Shown here one piece after another: positions 27,579-35,905 of a stretch of DNA of 64,000 nucleotides (its first letter is position 1; each line of letters opens with the position of its first letter). The stretch lies in contig NC_019966.1 of the NCBI RefSeq assembly GCF_000328565.1, positions 3,844,001 through 3,908,000 on the forward strand, given 5' to 3'. The notes under the pieces were generated by a model. It was not told the origin of the DNA, ran no database searches, and saw only the letters and a program-made list of their open reading frames with translations. Made by a program: the position numbers and the translations under genes. Origin of the DNA: Mycobacterium sp. JS623 (GTDB lineage: Bacteria > Actinomycetota > Actinomycetes > Mycobacteriales > Mycobacteriaceae).

Positions 27579-28972
27579 TTGGCGGCGAGCCAGGCTTGCC
27601 GTTGTCGTTCTTCTTCGGCGATGAGTTCTGTTCTTTCGCGACGTTCGGCGTTGATGCGGTCGCGGCGGTTTTGTTCGCGGGTTTGTTTGCGCCGCGGCAT
27701 CATCAGCTCGCGATACGGACTGGGTTCCTCGACGGTCGGCAACCCGGGCGCGTCGATGGGTTGGCCCAAGCTCGGGAACAGGGCGGCGCCGTGGGCTTCG
27801 GAGACGTAGCTGTGTCCGGTCGGGGCGCTGAGAATGATTGTGCCGTCGGGCAATTGCTGCTCGGTCCAGCCATCGTGAAACGTCTTGATCAAATGATGGA
27901 TACGGCAATAGTGCTTGAGATCCGACGCGTGGGTGAGCCCTGCGGGATAGGGCACGGTGTGGTCAAGGTCGCACTTATCGACTGGCCGGTCACAGCCGGG
28001 CCAGCGACACGTCAGGTCCCGCCATTTCACGAACTCTCGCGTCACCGCGGAGGGTCGATACCCCGGATCCGGGGTCGCCGACGGCACGACAATGGGCTTG
28101 AGGTTGGCGCTCGAGGCCAGCTCGCGCACCGACTCGGCGGGCAGGATCCCGAACCCGGGCAGATACCCAGGCGCGTTACTGGCACCCTCGACGGTCCCCT
28201 GTTCGGCCAGCACATGAATCACCGCTGCATCGAGTGCGGCGCGTTCGGCGGCGGCGGGGCAATCGTCTAATCCGCATCGGCAGGCCAGGCTGGCTTCCAG
28301 GCGTGCTAGCGGACCGGCCGCAGCGGCGCGGCGCTGCTCTTTGGTGCGCGGATCGTTCTCACACACAGTGGCCGCCAACGCATCCAACCGGGCATCCAGC
28401 GCTGCCCCATCGGCGGCATCCAGATAGCCCGAGACGCCGGCCGTGCCCGGGCCGGCTGGGTCGATGTGGATGTAGCGGTTGTCTTTTGTCTTGGGAGGCA
28501 TCCGCACCCCGGCGGGATCGAATTTGGCAACCCACTGATCGACCCGATCCCGCAGTTTTGGCCCGGACAGCTTCATCCACTTTTGGCAGTGGCGCGCGAT
28601 CGCCTCATCCAACTCAGGCATCACCGCCGCATCGACGTTCTCGGTGCGGTTGATGATCGTTGCGACCAACCGGAAATCGATCACCCCGGAGACGAACACC
28701 CGCGCCAGCCGGGGCAGCCGATGCCACAGGTCGCAGGCGAACTGCACCTGACTCACCGCGCGGTCATGGCTGATGTTCTGCACCGCCGAAACCTCGGCGG
28801 CCACCGCGTCACAGTCATCAGCACACCACCACTGACACTCGGCCAACGCACCACGACGCCGGACATATAACTCGGCCACGGCGGCCAGGCGTTGTGCGAT
28901 CGAGGTCGACTCCTCACGAGTCGCCTCACCCATCACCTCGATGAGCTCGCCATCCTCAACGCCTTCGAACAT
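27557..28972 (-). CDS. DUF222/HNH endonuclease-like protein of the 13E12 repeat family
   Basis: 471 residues. The N-terminal DUF222 region (about residues 20-290) contains ISHDRAVSQVQFACDLWHRLPRL and the HCQKWMKLSGPKLRDRVDQWV segment. The C-terminal HNH nuclease is seen in CRWPGCDRPVDKCDLDHTVPY and KHYCRIHHLIKTFH. These proteins are typical multi-copy genes of mycobacteria, many of them DNA-damage inducible. A perfect LexA box spans the start codon. The function is unknown; a nuclease acting after damage is plausible. Confidence 0.92.
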   Translation of the reverse strand: MFEGVEDGELIEVMGEATREESTSIAQRLAAVAELYVRRRGALAECQWWCADDCDAVAAEVSAVQNISHDRAVSQVQFACDLWHRLPRLARVFVSGVIDFRLVATIINRTENVDAAVMPELDEAIARHCQKWMKLSGPKLRDRVDQWVAKFDPAGVRMPPKTKDNRYIHIDPAGPGTAGVSGYLDAADGAALDARLDALAATVCENDPRTKEQRRAAAAGPLARLEASLACRCGLDDCPAAAERAALDAAVIHVLAEQGTVEGASNAPGYLPGFGILPAESVRELASSANLKPIVVPSATPDPGYRPSAVTREFVKWRDLTCRWPGCDRPVDKCDLDHTVPYPAGLTHASDLKHYCRIHHLIKTFHDGWTEQQLPDGTIILSAPTGHSYVSEAHGAALFPSLGQPIDAPGLPTVEEPSPYRELMMPRRKQTREQNRRDRINAERRERTELIAEEERQRQAWLAANYEPPPF

Positions 28973-28980
28973 ATGTTCGA
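28965..28980. promoter_or_regulatory. LexA (SOS) box
   Basis: TCGAACATATGTTCGA is a perfect 16-bp palindrome matching the mycobacterial SOS box TCGAAC-N4-GTTCGA. It overlaps the ATG of the 13E12-type gene, so LexA would block both transcription and an early start. Confidence 0.85.
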
Positions 28981-29012
28981 CTATGCCACAAACCTACGAC
29001 GGGTGCATGCGG

Positions 29013-31211
29013 CTATCCACACGGGCTATTGACCAGGCCGGACAACGCCCGCGGCAGTGGAGCGCGATGCAGCACACCGAGGCGTAGGGTGGCACGGGTG
29101 AGCGCGACGTAGAGCTCCGCCGCGCCGCGCGGGCCGTCCGCCAGGATCCGTTCCGGCTCCACCACCAGGACGGCGTCGAACTCCAATCCCTTGGTCTCCG
29201 AGGGCGCCACTGCGCCCGGCACGTCGGGCGGACCGATCACGACGCAGGTGCCTTCGCGGCCGGCTTCGTCGTCGACGAATTCGGCTACGGCAGCGGGTAA
29301 TTCGGCCTCGGCGACTCGCTTGGCCCATGGCCGCACGCCGGATGCGCGAACTGACTCCGGTGGTTGCACTCCCGGCGCGAACTCGGCGAGCAGCGCTGCG
29401 GCCACGGTCATGATCTCCGCGGGGGTGCGGTAGTTCACCGACAACGATCGGTAGACCCAGCGACCCGGCACGTAGGGCTCCAGCACCGCGTCCCACGACC
29501 GCGCTCCTGCTTCCGAGCGACGCTGGGCGAGATCGCCGACGATCGTGAACGACCGACTTGGGCATCGTCGCATCAGCACACGCCAGTCCATCTCGGACAG
29601 CTCCTGCGCCTCATCGACGACGACATGCCGGTAGGTCCAGTCGCGATCGGACGTGGCGCGCTCGACGAGGTCCCTGTTGTCGCGCTCGACAAACCGCTCG
29701 GCGAGGTCTTCGCCGTAGAGCATGTCCGTTGCCAGCAGGTGATCCTCGTCGTCCATCAGGTCCTCGCGACTGACCAGGAGGTCCAGCACACCTGCTGCGT
29801 ACTCCGCTTCGGCCCTGCGTTCGCGCTCGGCGGCATCGTCGGCGGGCTTATCGCGGCCCAGCAGCTCAACGAGCTCGTCGAGCAGCGGCACATCCGACAC
29901 CGTCCAGCCCTCGCCGTCGGCGCGCCATAGCGCCTGGTCGGCGCCGGCGGCCTGCAATCGGTCCCTAGACATGTACAGCTCTGCAAGCACTGATTCCGGC
30001 GACAGGATCGGCCACAGTTCGTCGAGGGCGGCGGTGAACTCGTCGTTGTTCGCGAGCTCGGCGATCATGTCCGCGCGCATGTTCTCCCAGGCTTCACCGT
30101 CCTTTCGGGTCAGCCAGCCGCGACCCACCAGAGCGATCGCCCGCTCGGTGAGCACGTACGTGACGATCTCACTGAACACCGCGCGGGCCTCGTTGTGGGG
30201 CAGCCCACTGGCGCGCGCCTCCTCGATGGCCCACTCGGCGATCTCGGCGTTGATCCGCACCGTGACGTCTTTCAGGCCGATCTCGATCGGCTCCTGCGGC
30301 AGTCGCTGGTGCTCCGCGACCGCAGCCGCAAGCACTGCGACCATCTCGCGAGAGCCCTTGAGCCGCACAATATCTGGACTGTCCTCGGCGGTGGCGTTCA
30401 GCTCGGGCATCAGGTTGCCCGTCGTCATGAACACGACGTTCGTCTCGCCAAGCGAAGGCAGCACACGGCCGATGTAGTTCAGGAACGCCGGATTCGGCCC
30501 GACCACCAGCACACCATGGCGTTCGATCCTCTCCCGCTGCGTGTAGAGCAGGTACGCGACGCGATGCAGGGCGACGACCGTCTTTCCGGTACCCGGGCCG
30601 CCCTCGATGACCAGCACCCCATTGTGATCGAGCCGGATGATTTCGTCCTGCTCGGCCTGGATCGTCGCCACGATGTCGCGCATGCCGTCACCGCGCGGCG
30701 CACTGACGGCCGCGAGCAGGGCCGAATCCCCTCGTCCACCACGCTCATTCCCGCCCGGGCGGCCGAGCACCTCGTCAGTGAATTCGACCACCTGGCGCCC
30801 GCGCGTGTGAAATTGGCGGCGCCTGCGCATGTTCTCCGGGTTGGCGGCCGTGGCGACGTAGAACGGCCGGGCCGCGGGTGCCCGCCAATCGAGCAACAGC
30901 GGGTCGTAGGCGTTTTCCTCGTCGAACAGGCCGATGCGGCCGATATAGGAGCGTTCGCCGGACACGCTGTCCAGCCGGCCGAAACACAGCCCTGGGTCCG
31001 CTACGTTCAGTCGCGCCATTTCTCTGGCGTGTGCGCGTACCTGGACATCCCGATCCACCAGCGTCCCACCGTTCTGGGCGTCGACGGGCGCCCGCAATGC
31101 CGCGCGGTACCGATCCTTCACACGCGCGCGCTCAGCGTCGAGTCGCTCATATAGCGCTGCCACATACCTGCGCTCGGCTTCCAATTCGTCTTCGTAGTCC
31201 CGGGTTGACAC
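29013..31211 (-). CDS. helD: HelD/HelR-type RNA polymerase-associated helicase
   Basis: A 732-residue UvrD-like ATPase of the actinobacterial HelD class. The N-terminal coiled coil (DYEDELEAERRYVAALYERLDAERARVKDRYR) reaches the RNA polymerase secondary channel in known structures. GRIGLFDEENAYDPLLLDWRAPAARPFY and Walker A GGPGTGKT (about 204-211), Walker B VVVDEAQELSEMDW and the late ETKGLEFDAV motif are present. Such proteins free RNA polymerase from DNA, and HelR types protect it from rifamycins. The GTG start at 31211 follows AGGGGGA. An upstream rifamycin-associated element supports the HelR role. Confidence 0.9.
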   Translation of the reverse strand: MSTRDYEDELEAERRYVAALYERLDAERARVKDRYRAALRAPVDAQNGGTLVDRDVQVRAHAREMARLNVADPGLCFGRLDSVSGERSYIGRIGLFDEENAYDPLLLDWRAPAARPFYVATAANPENMRRRRQFHTRGRQVVEFTDEVLGRPGGNERGGRGDSALLAAVSAPRGDGMRDIVATIQAEQDEIIRLDHNGVLVIEGGPGTGKTVVALHRVAYLLYTQRERIERHGVLVVGPNPAFLNYIGRVLPSLGETNVVFMTTGNLMPELNATAEDSPDIVRLKGSREMVAVLAAAVAEHQRLPQEPIEIGLKDVTVRINAEIAEWAIEEARASGLPHNEARAVFSEIVTYVLTERAIALVGRGWLTRKDGEAWENMRADMIAELANNDEFTAALDELWPILSPESVLAELYMSRDRLQAAGADQALWRADGEGWTVSDVPLLDELVELLGRDKPADDAAERERRAEAEYAAGVLDLLVSREDLMDDEDHLLATDMLYGEDLAERFVERDNRDLVERATSDRDWTYRHVVVDEAQELSEMDWRVLMRRCPSRSFTIVGDLAQRRSEAGARSWDAVLEPYVPGRWVYRSLSVNYRTPAEIMTVAAALLAEFAPGVQPPESVRASGVRPWAKRVAEAELPAAVAEFVDDEAGREGTCVVIGPPDVPGAVAPSETKGLEFDAVLVVEPERILADGPRGAAELYVALTRATLRLGVLHRAPLPRALSGLVNSPCG

Positions 31212-31265
31212 ATTCCCCCTGTTGCACTGACTTCTGGCGTAGCCCAGCGATTTTGCGGCATGACC

Positions 31266-31285
31266 GGGGTCTTGCCGCAAGCCCC
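31266..31285 (-). promoter_or_regulatory. Rifamycin-associated element (RAE)
   Basis: On the minus strand GGGGCTTGCGGCAAGACCCC, an imperfect palindrome (CTTG-CGG-CAAG core inside GGGG/CCCC), lies 55 bases before the helD start. It matches the element I recall in promoters of rifamycin-resistance genes of actinobacteria. Confidence 0.8.
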
Positions 31286-31400
31286 CCAGTCCGTTATAAG
31301 TTAGAAGTGGCAAGGAGCGATGTTCTCCTTGCCGTTGTTGTCTCGACAATTGTCGTCTTCGACGATCTCACGTTCTGTGCAGCTGCCGCGTCTACCGGGT

Positions 31401-31913
31401 ATGAACACTCGACATGCGGCAATCGAAAGCCCGCTCGGCGAGCTCACCATAGTCGCCGAGGGCGACGCGCTCACGGGTCTGTACTTCCGTAATCACTGGT
31501 ACCGGCTCGGCGAGGACACGTTCGGGCCGCGGGTTGATGCGGATTCGGACCAGCTGCTCGCGACGGCGCGGAAACAGTTGACCGATTATCTGGCCGGTCG
31601 CACACGCGGCTTCAACTTGCCGACCAGGCTGCACGGCGACGAAGCCCAGCAGCGCGTCTGGCAGCTCTTGAGCACCATCCCCTACGGCGAGACCGTGACG
31701 TACGGCGAACTGGCCGCGGCGCTCGCCGACGGCACGACGCCTCAAGGGGTCGGGCAGGCCGTCGGACGCAACCCGCTGTGCGTCGTCGTCCCATGCCATC
31801 GCGTGGTCGGACGCGACGGCAAACTGACGGGATACGCGGGCGGGCTCAATCGCAAGCAATATCTGCTGGATTTGGAGGAGCCGAGCGAGGTGAAGGCGGC
31901 GAGGTTGTTCTGA
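31401..31913 (+). CDS. ogt: Methylated-DNA-protein-cysteine methyltransferase
   Basis: A 170-residue suicide enzyme that removes alkyl groups from O6-alkylguanine. The active-site motif VVPCHRVVG contains the acceptor Cys132; IPYGETVTYGELA and GVGQAVGRNPLC form the DNA-binding wing. The N-terminal domain begins MNTRHAAIESPLGELTIV, which fixes the start at 31401 rather than an upstream frame extension. The next gene starts on the last base of the stop codon (TGATG), so both are made together. Confidence 0.94.
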   Translation: MNTRHAAIESPLGELTIVAEGDALTGLYFRNHWYRLGEDTFGPRVDADSDQLLATARKQLTDYLAGRTRGFNLPTRLHGDEAQQRVWQLLSTIPYGETVTYGELAAALADGTTPQGVGQAVGRNPLCVVVPCHRVVGRDGKLTGYAGGLNRKQYLLDLEEPSEVKAARLF

Positions 31914-32629
31914 TGACAGCGACGAAATGGCAGAAACGAGTCGACTCCGGCGATTGGGAAGCAATCACCAAAGAGGTCAACGACTTTGGCGGTGCCGTGC
32001 TGCCCCAGCTGCTCACCAAGTCCGAAGCGCAGAAGATCCGGGGCCTTTATCCAGACGACCACCTGTTCCGCGCGACCATCGACATGCGTCGCTATCGGTT
32101 CGGGGAGGGCGAGTACCGGTATTTCCAACAGCCCTACCCCGAACCCATCGAATCGCTCAAGCAGGCGCTGTACCCCCGGCTGCTGCCCATCGCCAGGGAC
32201 TGGTGGACGAAGCTGGGCCGGACGGCGCCCTGGCCCGACACACTCGACGAGTGGCTGGACATGTGTCATGACGCGGGCCAGAAGAAGTCGACGGCGATCT
32301 TGCTGAAGTACGGCAAGGGCGACTGGAACGCGCTGCATCGAGACCTCTACGGCGACTTGGTGTTTCCGCTCCAGGTCGTGATCAATCTCAGCGAACCGGG
32401 CGGGGACCACACCGGCGGTGAGTTCCTGCTCGTCGAGCAGCGTCCGCGCGCACAGTCCCGCGGCACCGCGACGATGCTGCCGTTCGGCCACGGCTTCGCG
32501 TTCACCACGCGCGAGCGGCCGGTTGAGTCGACCAGGGGCTGGTCGGCATCCCCTGTGCGGCATGGTGTTTCGGCCGTCCGCTCCGGTGAACGGTTCACCC
32601 TCGGACTCGTCTTCCACGACGCGAAGTGA
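31913..32629 (+). CDS. 2-oxoglutarate/Fe(II)-dependent oxygenase (DUF2086-like)
   Basis: A 238-residue protein with the double-stranded beta-helix of Fe(II)/2OG oxygenases: the HxD pair in ALHRDLYGDLVFPLQVVINLS, the strand GGDHTGGEFLLVEQ, a distal His in PVRHGVSAVRSG and the 2OG-binding Arg in GERFTLGLVFHDA. It is coupled to ogt by a one-base overlap, which suggests a role in alkylation repair or in repair-linked demethylation, as in other ogt/ada-linked oxygenases. The substrate is unproven. Confidence 0.85.
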   Translation: MTATKWQKRVDSGDWEAITKEVNDFGGAVLPQLLTKSEAQKIRGLYPDDHLFRATIDMRRYRFGEGEYRYFQQPYPEPIESLKQALYPRLLPIARDWWTKLGRTAPWPDTLDEWLDMCHDAGQKKSTAILLKYGKGDWNALHRDLYGDLVFPLQVVINLSEPGGDHTGGEFLLVEQRPRAQSRGTATMLPFGHGFAFTTRERPVESTRGWSASPVRHGVSAVRSGERFTLGLVFHDAK

Positions 32630-32693
32630 GAATCCGCCGCGGGCTACCGTCCTTGTGCGCGCTGCATGCCGGATGAGTACCGACGCTGGCGGG

Positions 32694-33317
32694 CTAACGG
32701 TGCCGCAGCACGATGACGTTGTCGACCCAGGGCCAGATCTCGCCATCGGGACCCTTGGCCTTGCGCTCAACGGTGTCGACACGCACGCGCTCCCAATCGT
32801 CGCCGAGTTCGAGCGCACCTATGACCTCCTCAGCGCTGGGGAATTCGTGGTGATGATGGTCGAGTTTCGACGGCCAGGGCGGCGGTCCCGCGTGGTCGAC
32901 GATCAGCAGCACCCCGCCCGGACGCACCGCGGTTGCGGCGCGCCTCAGCAGCCGCGGCCGATCGAACGGAATCATCGAATGCAGAAATTGCGCGGAGATC
33001 AAGTCGAAAGTGCCGTCCGGAAAACTCTCGGACAGATCGTGCTGGACGAACTCGATCCGGTCGGCCAACCCCTTGGCCTCGGCGGCGGCCGTCGCGCGCT
33101 GCAGCGCGGTATCTGAAATATCAACTGCGACAACAGTCCAGCCACGTTCGGCGAGCCAGCAGGCATCGGCGCCCTCACCGCAGCCCAGGTCCAGCGCATG
33201 GCCCGCAGCCAGCGGTGAGACCACTTCCGCCAACCTGACGTTGACGCGACCACTCCAGACCCGGTCACTCTCGGCGTAGCGCTGCTCCCACTGCTCCTTG
33301 GCATCAGGCGTCGACAT
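32694..33317 (-). CDS. Class I SAM-dependent methyltransferase (TehB-like)
   Basis: 207 residues with a full Rossmann methyltransferase core: ALDLGCGEGADACWLAERGWTVVAVDIS (motif I and post-I acidic residue), FVQHDLSESFPDGTFDLISAQFLHSMIP and the RPGGVLLIVDHAG strand, then a His run DHHHHEFPS. The N-terminus WEQRYAESDRVWSGRVNVRLAEVV is typical of tellurite or thiopurine-type methyltransferases. Its start overlaps the end of the FAD oxidoreductase gene by 14 bases, a sign of one operon. Confidence 0.9.
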   Translation of the reverse strand: MSTPDAKEQWEQRYAESDRVWSGRVNVRLAEVVSPLAAGHALDLGCGEGADACWLAERGWTVVAVDISDTALQRATAAAEAKGLADRIEFVQHDLSESFPDGTFDLISAQFLHSMIPFDRPRLLRRAATAVRPGGVLLIVDHAGPPPWPSKLDHHHHEFPSAEEVIGALELGDDWERVRVDTVERKAKGPDGEIWPWVDNVIVLRHR

Positions 33318-34263
33318 GTTCGCTCCAATCTGGGACGGGCAATCCGCATTCGTCGGCCAATAAGCTTTGCACCACTGACATTCCGGCCATCGAGCCCGCC
33401 GCGATCGCTGAAGCGACCGAGGGCGGCAGTTGGGTACTCAGGTCGCCTGCCGCGAAAACCCCCGGCGTCGTCGTGCGGCACAGACCATCCACCTTCACCG
33501 GCGTCTCGCCGAACGGCGTCGACTCGCCAGGCTCGGCGTCGAGTTGTTCGGCGAGCCGGGATCGCTGATGCAGCGTCGTGGCGGCGAGCAGGCCTCGACG
33601 TTCCAACCGGCCGCCGTCGGAGAACTGCACGGCTTCCAGTTCCGCATCGCATGAGATCAGTTCAGCCACCGGCCGCTCGTCGATCTTCACCCCAGCGTCG
33701 GCCAGCCGGCCTCGATGATCATCGCTCAGGTCGGCGGGACCGTCGGTCAACAGGACCAGGTCATCCGTCCAGCCGCGCAGTAGCAATGCCGAATGAATCG
33801 CCTTCTCGCCCCGCGCGAGCACCGCAAGAGGTTGATCGCGCAATTCCCAGCCGTCGCAGAAGGGGCAATGGAAGACCGACCTTCCCCAGCATTCCATCAA
33901 CCCCTTCACCTCTGGCGGCCGGTACTCCATGCCGGTGGCAAGCAGCACTCGACGCGTCCGCACGCGCGGGCCGTCGGCCAGCTCCAACGCGAAGAACTCC
34001 CCGTCGCGAGTGCCAGACACGACTTCACCGCGTCGCACTTCGACGCTCGGGTAAGCGGCAAGCTCCTTGCGCCCCTGCTCGTACAAGTCGGCAGGCGATC
34101 GGCCGTCGTGTCCCAGTAATCCTCCGACTCCGTGGGCCGCGAGGTTGCTCTGGTGGCCCGCGTCGACCAGAAGCGTGCGACGCCGGGCTCGACCCAGCAC
34201 CAGTCCCGCGCTCAAACCCGCGGCGCCGCCGCCTACGACGACGCATTCCCAAATCGCATCCAT
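33304..34263 (-). CDS. Thioredoxin reductase-like FAD/NAD(P) oxidoreductase
   Basis: A 319-residue two-dinucleotide-binding flavoprotein. The FAD motif VVVGGGAAGLSAGLVLGRARR opens the chain, the second ATG motif is LLATGMEYRPPEVKG, and VFAAGDLSTQ closes FAD binding. A CPFC pair (Cys133, Cys136) occupies the thioredoxin-reductase disulfide site. The NADPH motif is weak (LAVLARGEKAIHSAL lacks GxGxxA), as in ferredoxin- or F420-linked relatives. It is divergent from the XRE-cupin regulator 47 bases away and precedes the methyltransferase. Confidence 0.9.
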   Translation of the reverse strand: MDAIWECVVVGGGAAGLSAGLVLGRARRRTLLVDAGHQSNLAAHGVGGLLGHDGRSPADLYEQGRKELAAYPSVEVRRGEVVSGTRDGEFFALELADGPRVRTRRVLLATGMEYRPPEVKGLMECWGRSVFHCPFCDGWELRDQPLAVLARGEKAIHSALLLRGWTDDLVLLTDGPADLSDDHRGRLADAGVKIDERPVAELISCDAELEAVQFSDGGRLERRGLLAATTLHQRSRLAEQLDAEPGESTPFGETPVKVDGLCRTTTPGVFAAGDLSTQLPPSVASAIAAGSMAGMSVVQSLLADECGLPVPDWSEHVDA

Positions 34264-34303
34264 GCCCCGAGCTTGCCCAAATTCCCGCGAATCAATCAAA
34301 CTG

Positions 34304-34322
34304 TTTTGCCATGGAGGCAAAA
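34304..34322. promoter_or_regulatory. Candidate autoregulatory operator across a start codon
   Basis: TTTTGCC-ATGGA-GGCAAAA has perfect 7-base arms, and its centre holds the ATG of the XRE-cupin gene. It lies in the 47-base gap to the divergent FAD oxidoreductase operon, so one dimer could control both. Confidence 0.55.
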
Positions 34323-34889
34323 ACCTCGGAAGACGACTTTGATCTACGGGTCAGGCAGCGCCTGCGGCAACTGCGTAGCCAGCGGGGGCTGACGCTCGAG
34401 GACGTCGCCAGCCGCTCCAGTATCGACGTGTCGACACTGAGTCGGCTTGAGTCGGGCAAGCGCCGGCTTGCGCTCGACCACCTCCCCCGACTGGCCGCCG
34501 CATTGTCGGTGAGTACCGACGAGCTGCTGCGCTCACCCGAGGCGGAGGATCCCCGGATTCGGGGCGCCTCACACACCCACAACGACATCACCTACTGGCC
34601 GCTGACCCGCCATGGCCCGGCGGGCGGTCTGCACGCCTACAAGATCAAGATCAACGCCCGTCGGCGCACCCCGCCCGCTGAACTACCCGTGCACGAAGGG
34701 CAGGACTGGATGTATGTGCTGTCCGGCCGGCTGCGGCTGATTCTCGGCGAGAAAGACTTCGTCATCAAATCCGGTGAGGCCGTTGAGTTTTCAACGTGGA
34801 CACCACACTGGTTCGGGGTCGTCGACGAGCCCGTCGAGGCGATCACGCTGTTCGGGGTGCACGGCGAACGGCTGCATCTGCACAGCTGA
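34311..34889 (+). CDS. XRE-family regulator with cupin sensor domain
   Basis: 192 residues. An N-terminal lambda-type HTH (residues about 12-65: LRQLRSQRGLTLEDVASRSSIDVSTLSRLESGKRRL) is joined to a C-terminal cupin (about 105-190: LPVHEGQDWMYVLSGRLRLILGEKDFVIKSGEAVEFSTWTPHWFG) with metal-site His and Glu. Proteins of this design sense small molecules or redox state and repress a neighbouring operon. The target here is most likely the divergent FAD oxidoreductase-methyltransferase pair. The start codon lies inside a palindrome. Confidence 0.9.
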   Translation: MEAKTSEDDFDLRVRQRLRQLRSQRGLTLEDVASRSSIDVSTLSRLESGKRRLALDHLPRLAAALSVSTDELLRSPEAEDPRIRGASHTHNDITYWPLTRHGPAGGLHAYKIKINARRRTPPAELPVHEGQDWMYVLSGRLRLILGEKDFVIKSGEAVEFSTWTPHWFGVVDEPVEAITLFGVHGERLHLHS

Positions 34890-34894
34890 TGTTC

Positions 34895-35905
34895 CTATCG
34901 TCGGCCGGATGAGCGACGATCTACCAGCCGGTGCGCGGCGGCATCTTTTGCGCATTCGAGAACTGCTCGGCCCGCCGGATCTTCCGCGGTAACCGGCACG
35001 ACCGCGACGGTGTCTGCGCCGGCATCCAGGTAGGCGTGCAGCCGGGATGCGATCTGGTCCGGTGCGCCGAAGGCGCAAAGCTGTTCCGCTAATTCGAGCG
35101 GTATCGCGGAGGCCAGCTCCGCGCGGCGGACGCCACTGCGAGCCCGCTCGACGAGTCCGGCGAAGCCGAGATCGATGAACATTTCGCCATAGCCGGGCGG
35201 GGCGAGATAGATCGCCAGTTGGTTGGCCACTTGGCGCAGCGACGCGTCACCGGGCCGCAACGCGACGGGGACCCACACCGTCAGGTATGGGGGTCTACGG
35301 TCTGCAGCGATCGCGTAATCGTCGATTCGCCTGCGCATCTCGGCGACCCGTTGCGGTGTTGACAAATTGAGCACCGCCTCGTCGGCGAGCTCGCCGGCCA
35401 GCCGCGCCATCGCAGGACCGAAGGTGCCGATTCCGATACGGCTATGCGGCAACGGATTCCGCAGCCGAAAGCCGTGGCTGCGGATATAGCGTCCGTCGTA
35501 TTCGGCGCGTTCGCCACGCAGGATCGGCCTCAGACACTCGATGGTTTCGCGCATGCGCGCCACACCGTGCTGCCATTCGCGGTCGTGCCAGCCGGTCACG
35601 ATGGCGGGGCTGGAGGCTCCGAGCGCGACGTCTATTTCACAACCAGTCAGCGAGGCGACCGAGCTTGCTCCCAGCGCGATCGCAACCGGGGTTCGCACGC
35701 TGATGGGCAGCGGTCCCACGGTTATTCGCAAGCCGGGCGCGCAAGTTCCGATGGCGGTGGCCAAGGCGAAGGCGTCGAAGCTCGCCATCTCGCCGATCCA
35801 CAATCCGGTCAGCCCGGCTTGGCTGGCGGCCTGGGCGATCTTCATCGCCTCCTCATCGGGGCGGTCCAACCAAAACGGCAGCACTGCCTCGATAGTGGCT
35901 CTCAC
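34895..35905 (-). CDS. LLM-class flavin-dependent oxidoreductase
   Basis: A 336-residue luciferase-like enzyme, probably F420- or FMN-dependent: MRATIEAVLPFWLDRPDEEAMKIAQAASQAGLTGLWIGEM at the N-terminus, ITVGPLPISVRTPVAIALGASSVA, DVALGASSPAIVTGWHDREW and FGAPDQIASRLHAYLDAGADTVAVVPV at the C-terminus. It overlaps the stop of the upstream monooxygenase gene by four bases, so the pair acts together, probably on one substrate. Both are divergent from the TetR gene at 37070. Confidence 0.9.
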   Translation of the reverse strand: MRATIEAVLPFWLDRPDEEAMKIAQAASQAGLTGLWIGEMASFDAFALATAIGTCAPGLRITVGPLPISVRTPVAIALGASSVASLTGCEIDVALGASSPAIVTGWHDREWQHGVARMRETIECLRPILRGERAEYDGRYIRSHGFRLRNPLPHSRIGIGTFGPAMARLAGELADEAVLNLSTPQRVAEMRRRIDDYAIAADRRPPYLTVWVPVALRPGDASLRQVANQLAIYLAPPGYGEMFIDLGFAGLVERARSGVRRAELASAIPLELAEQLCAFGAPDQIASRLHAYLDAGADTVAVVPVTAEDPAGRAVLECAKDAAAHRLVDRRSSGRR

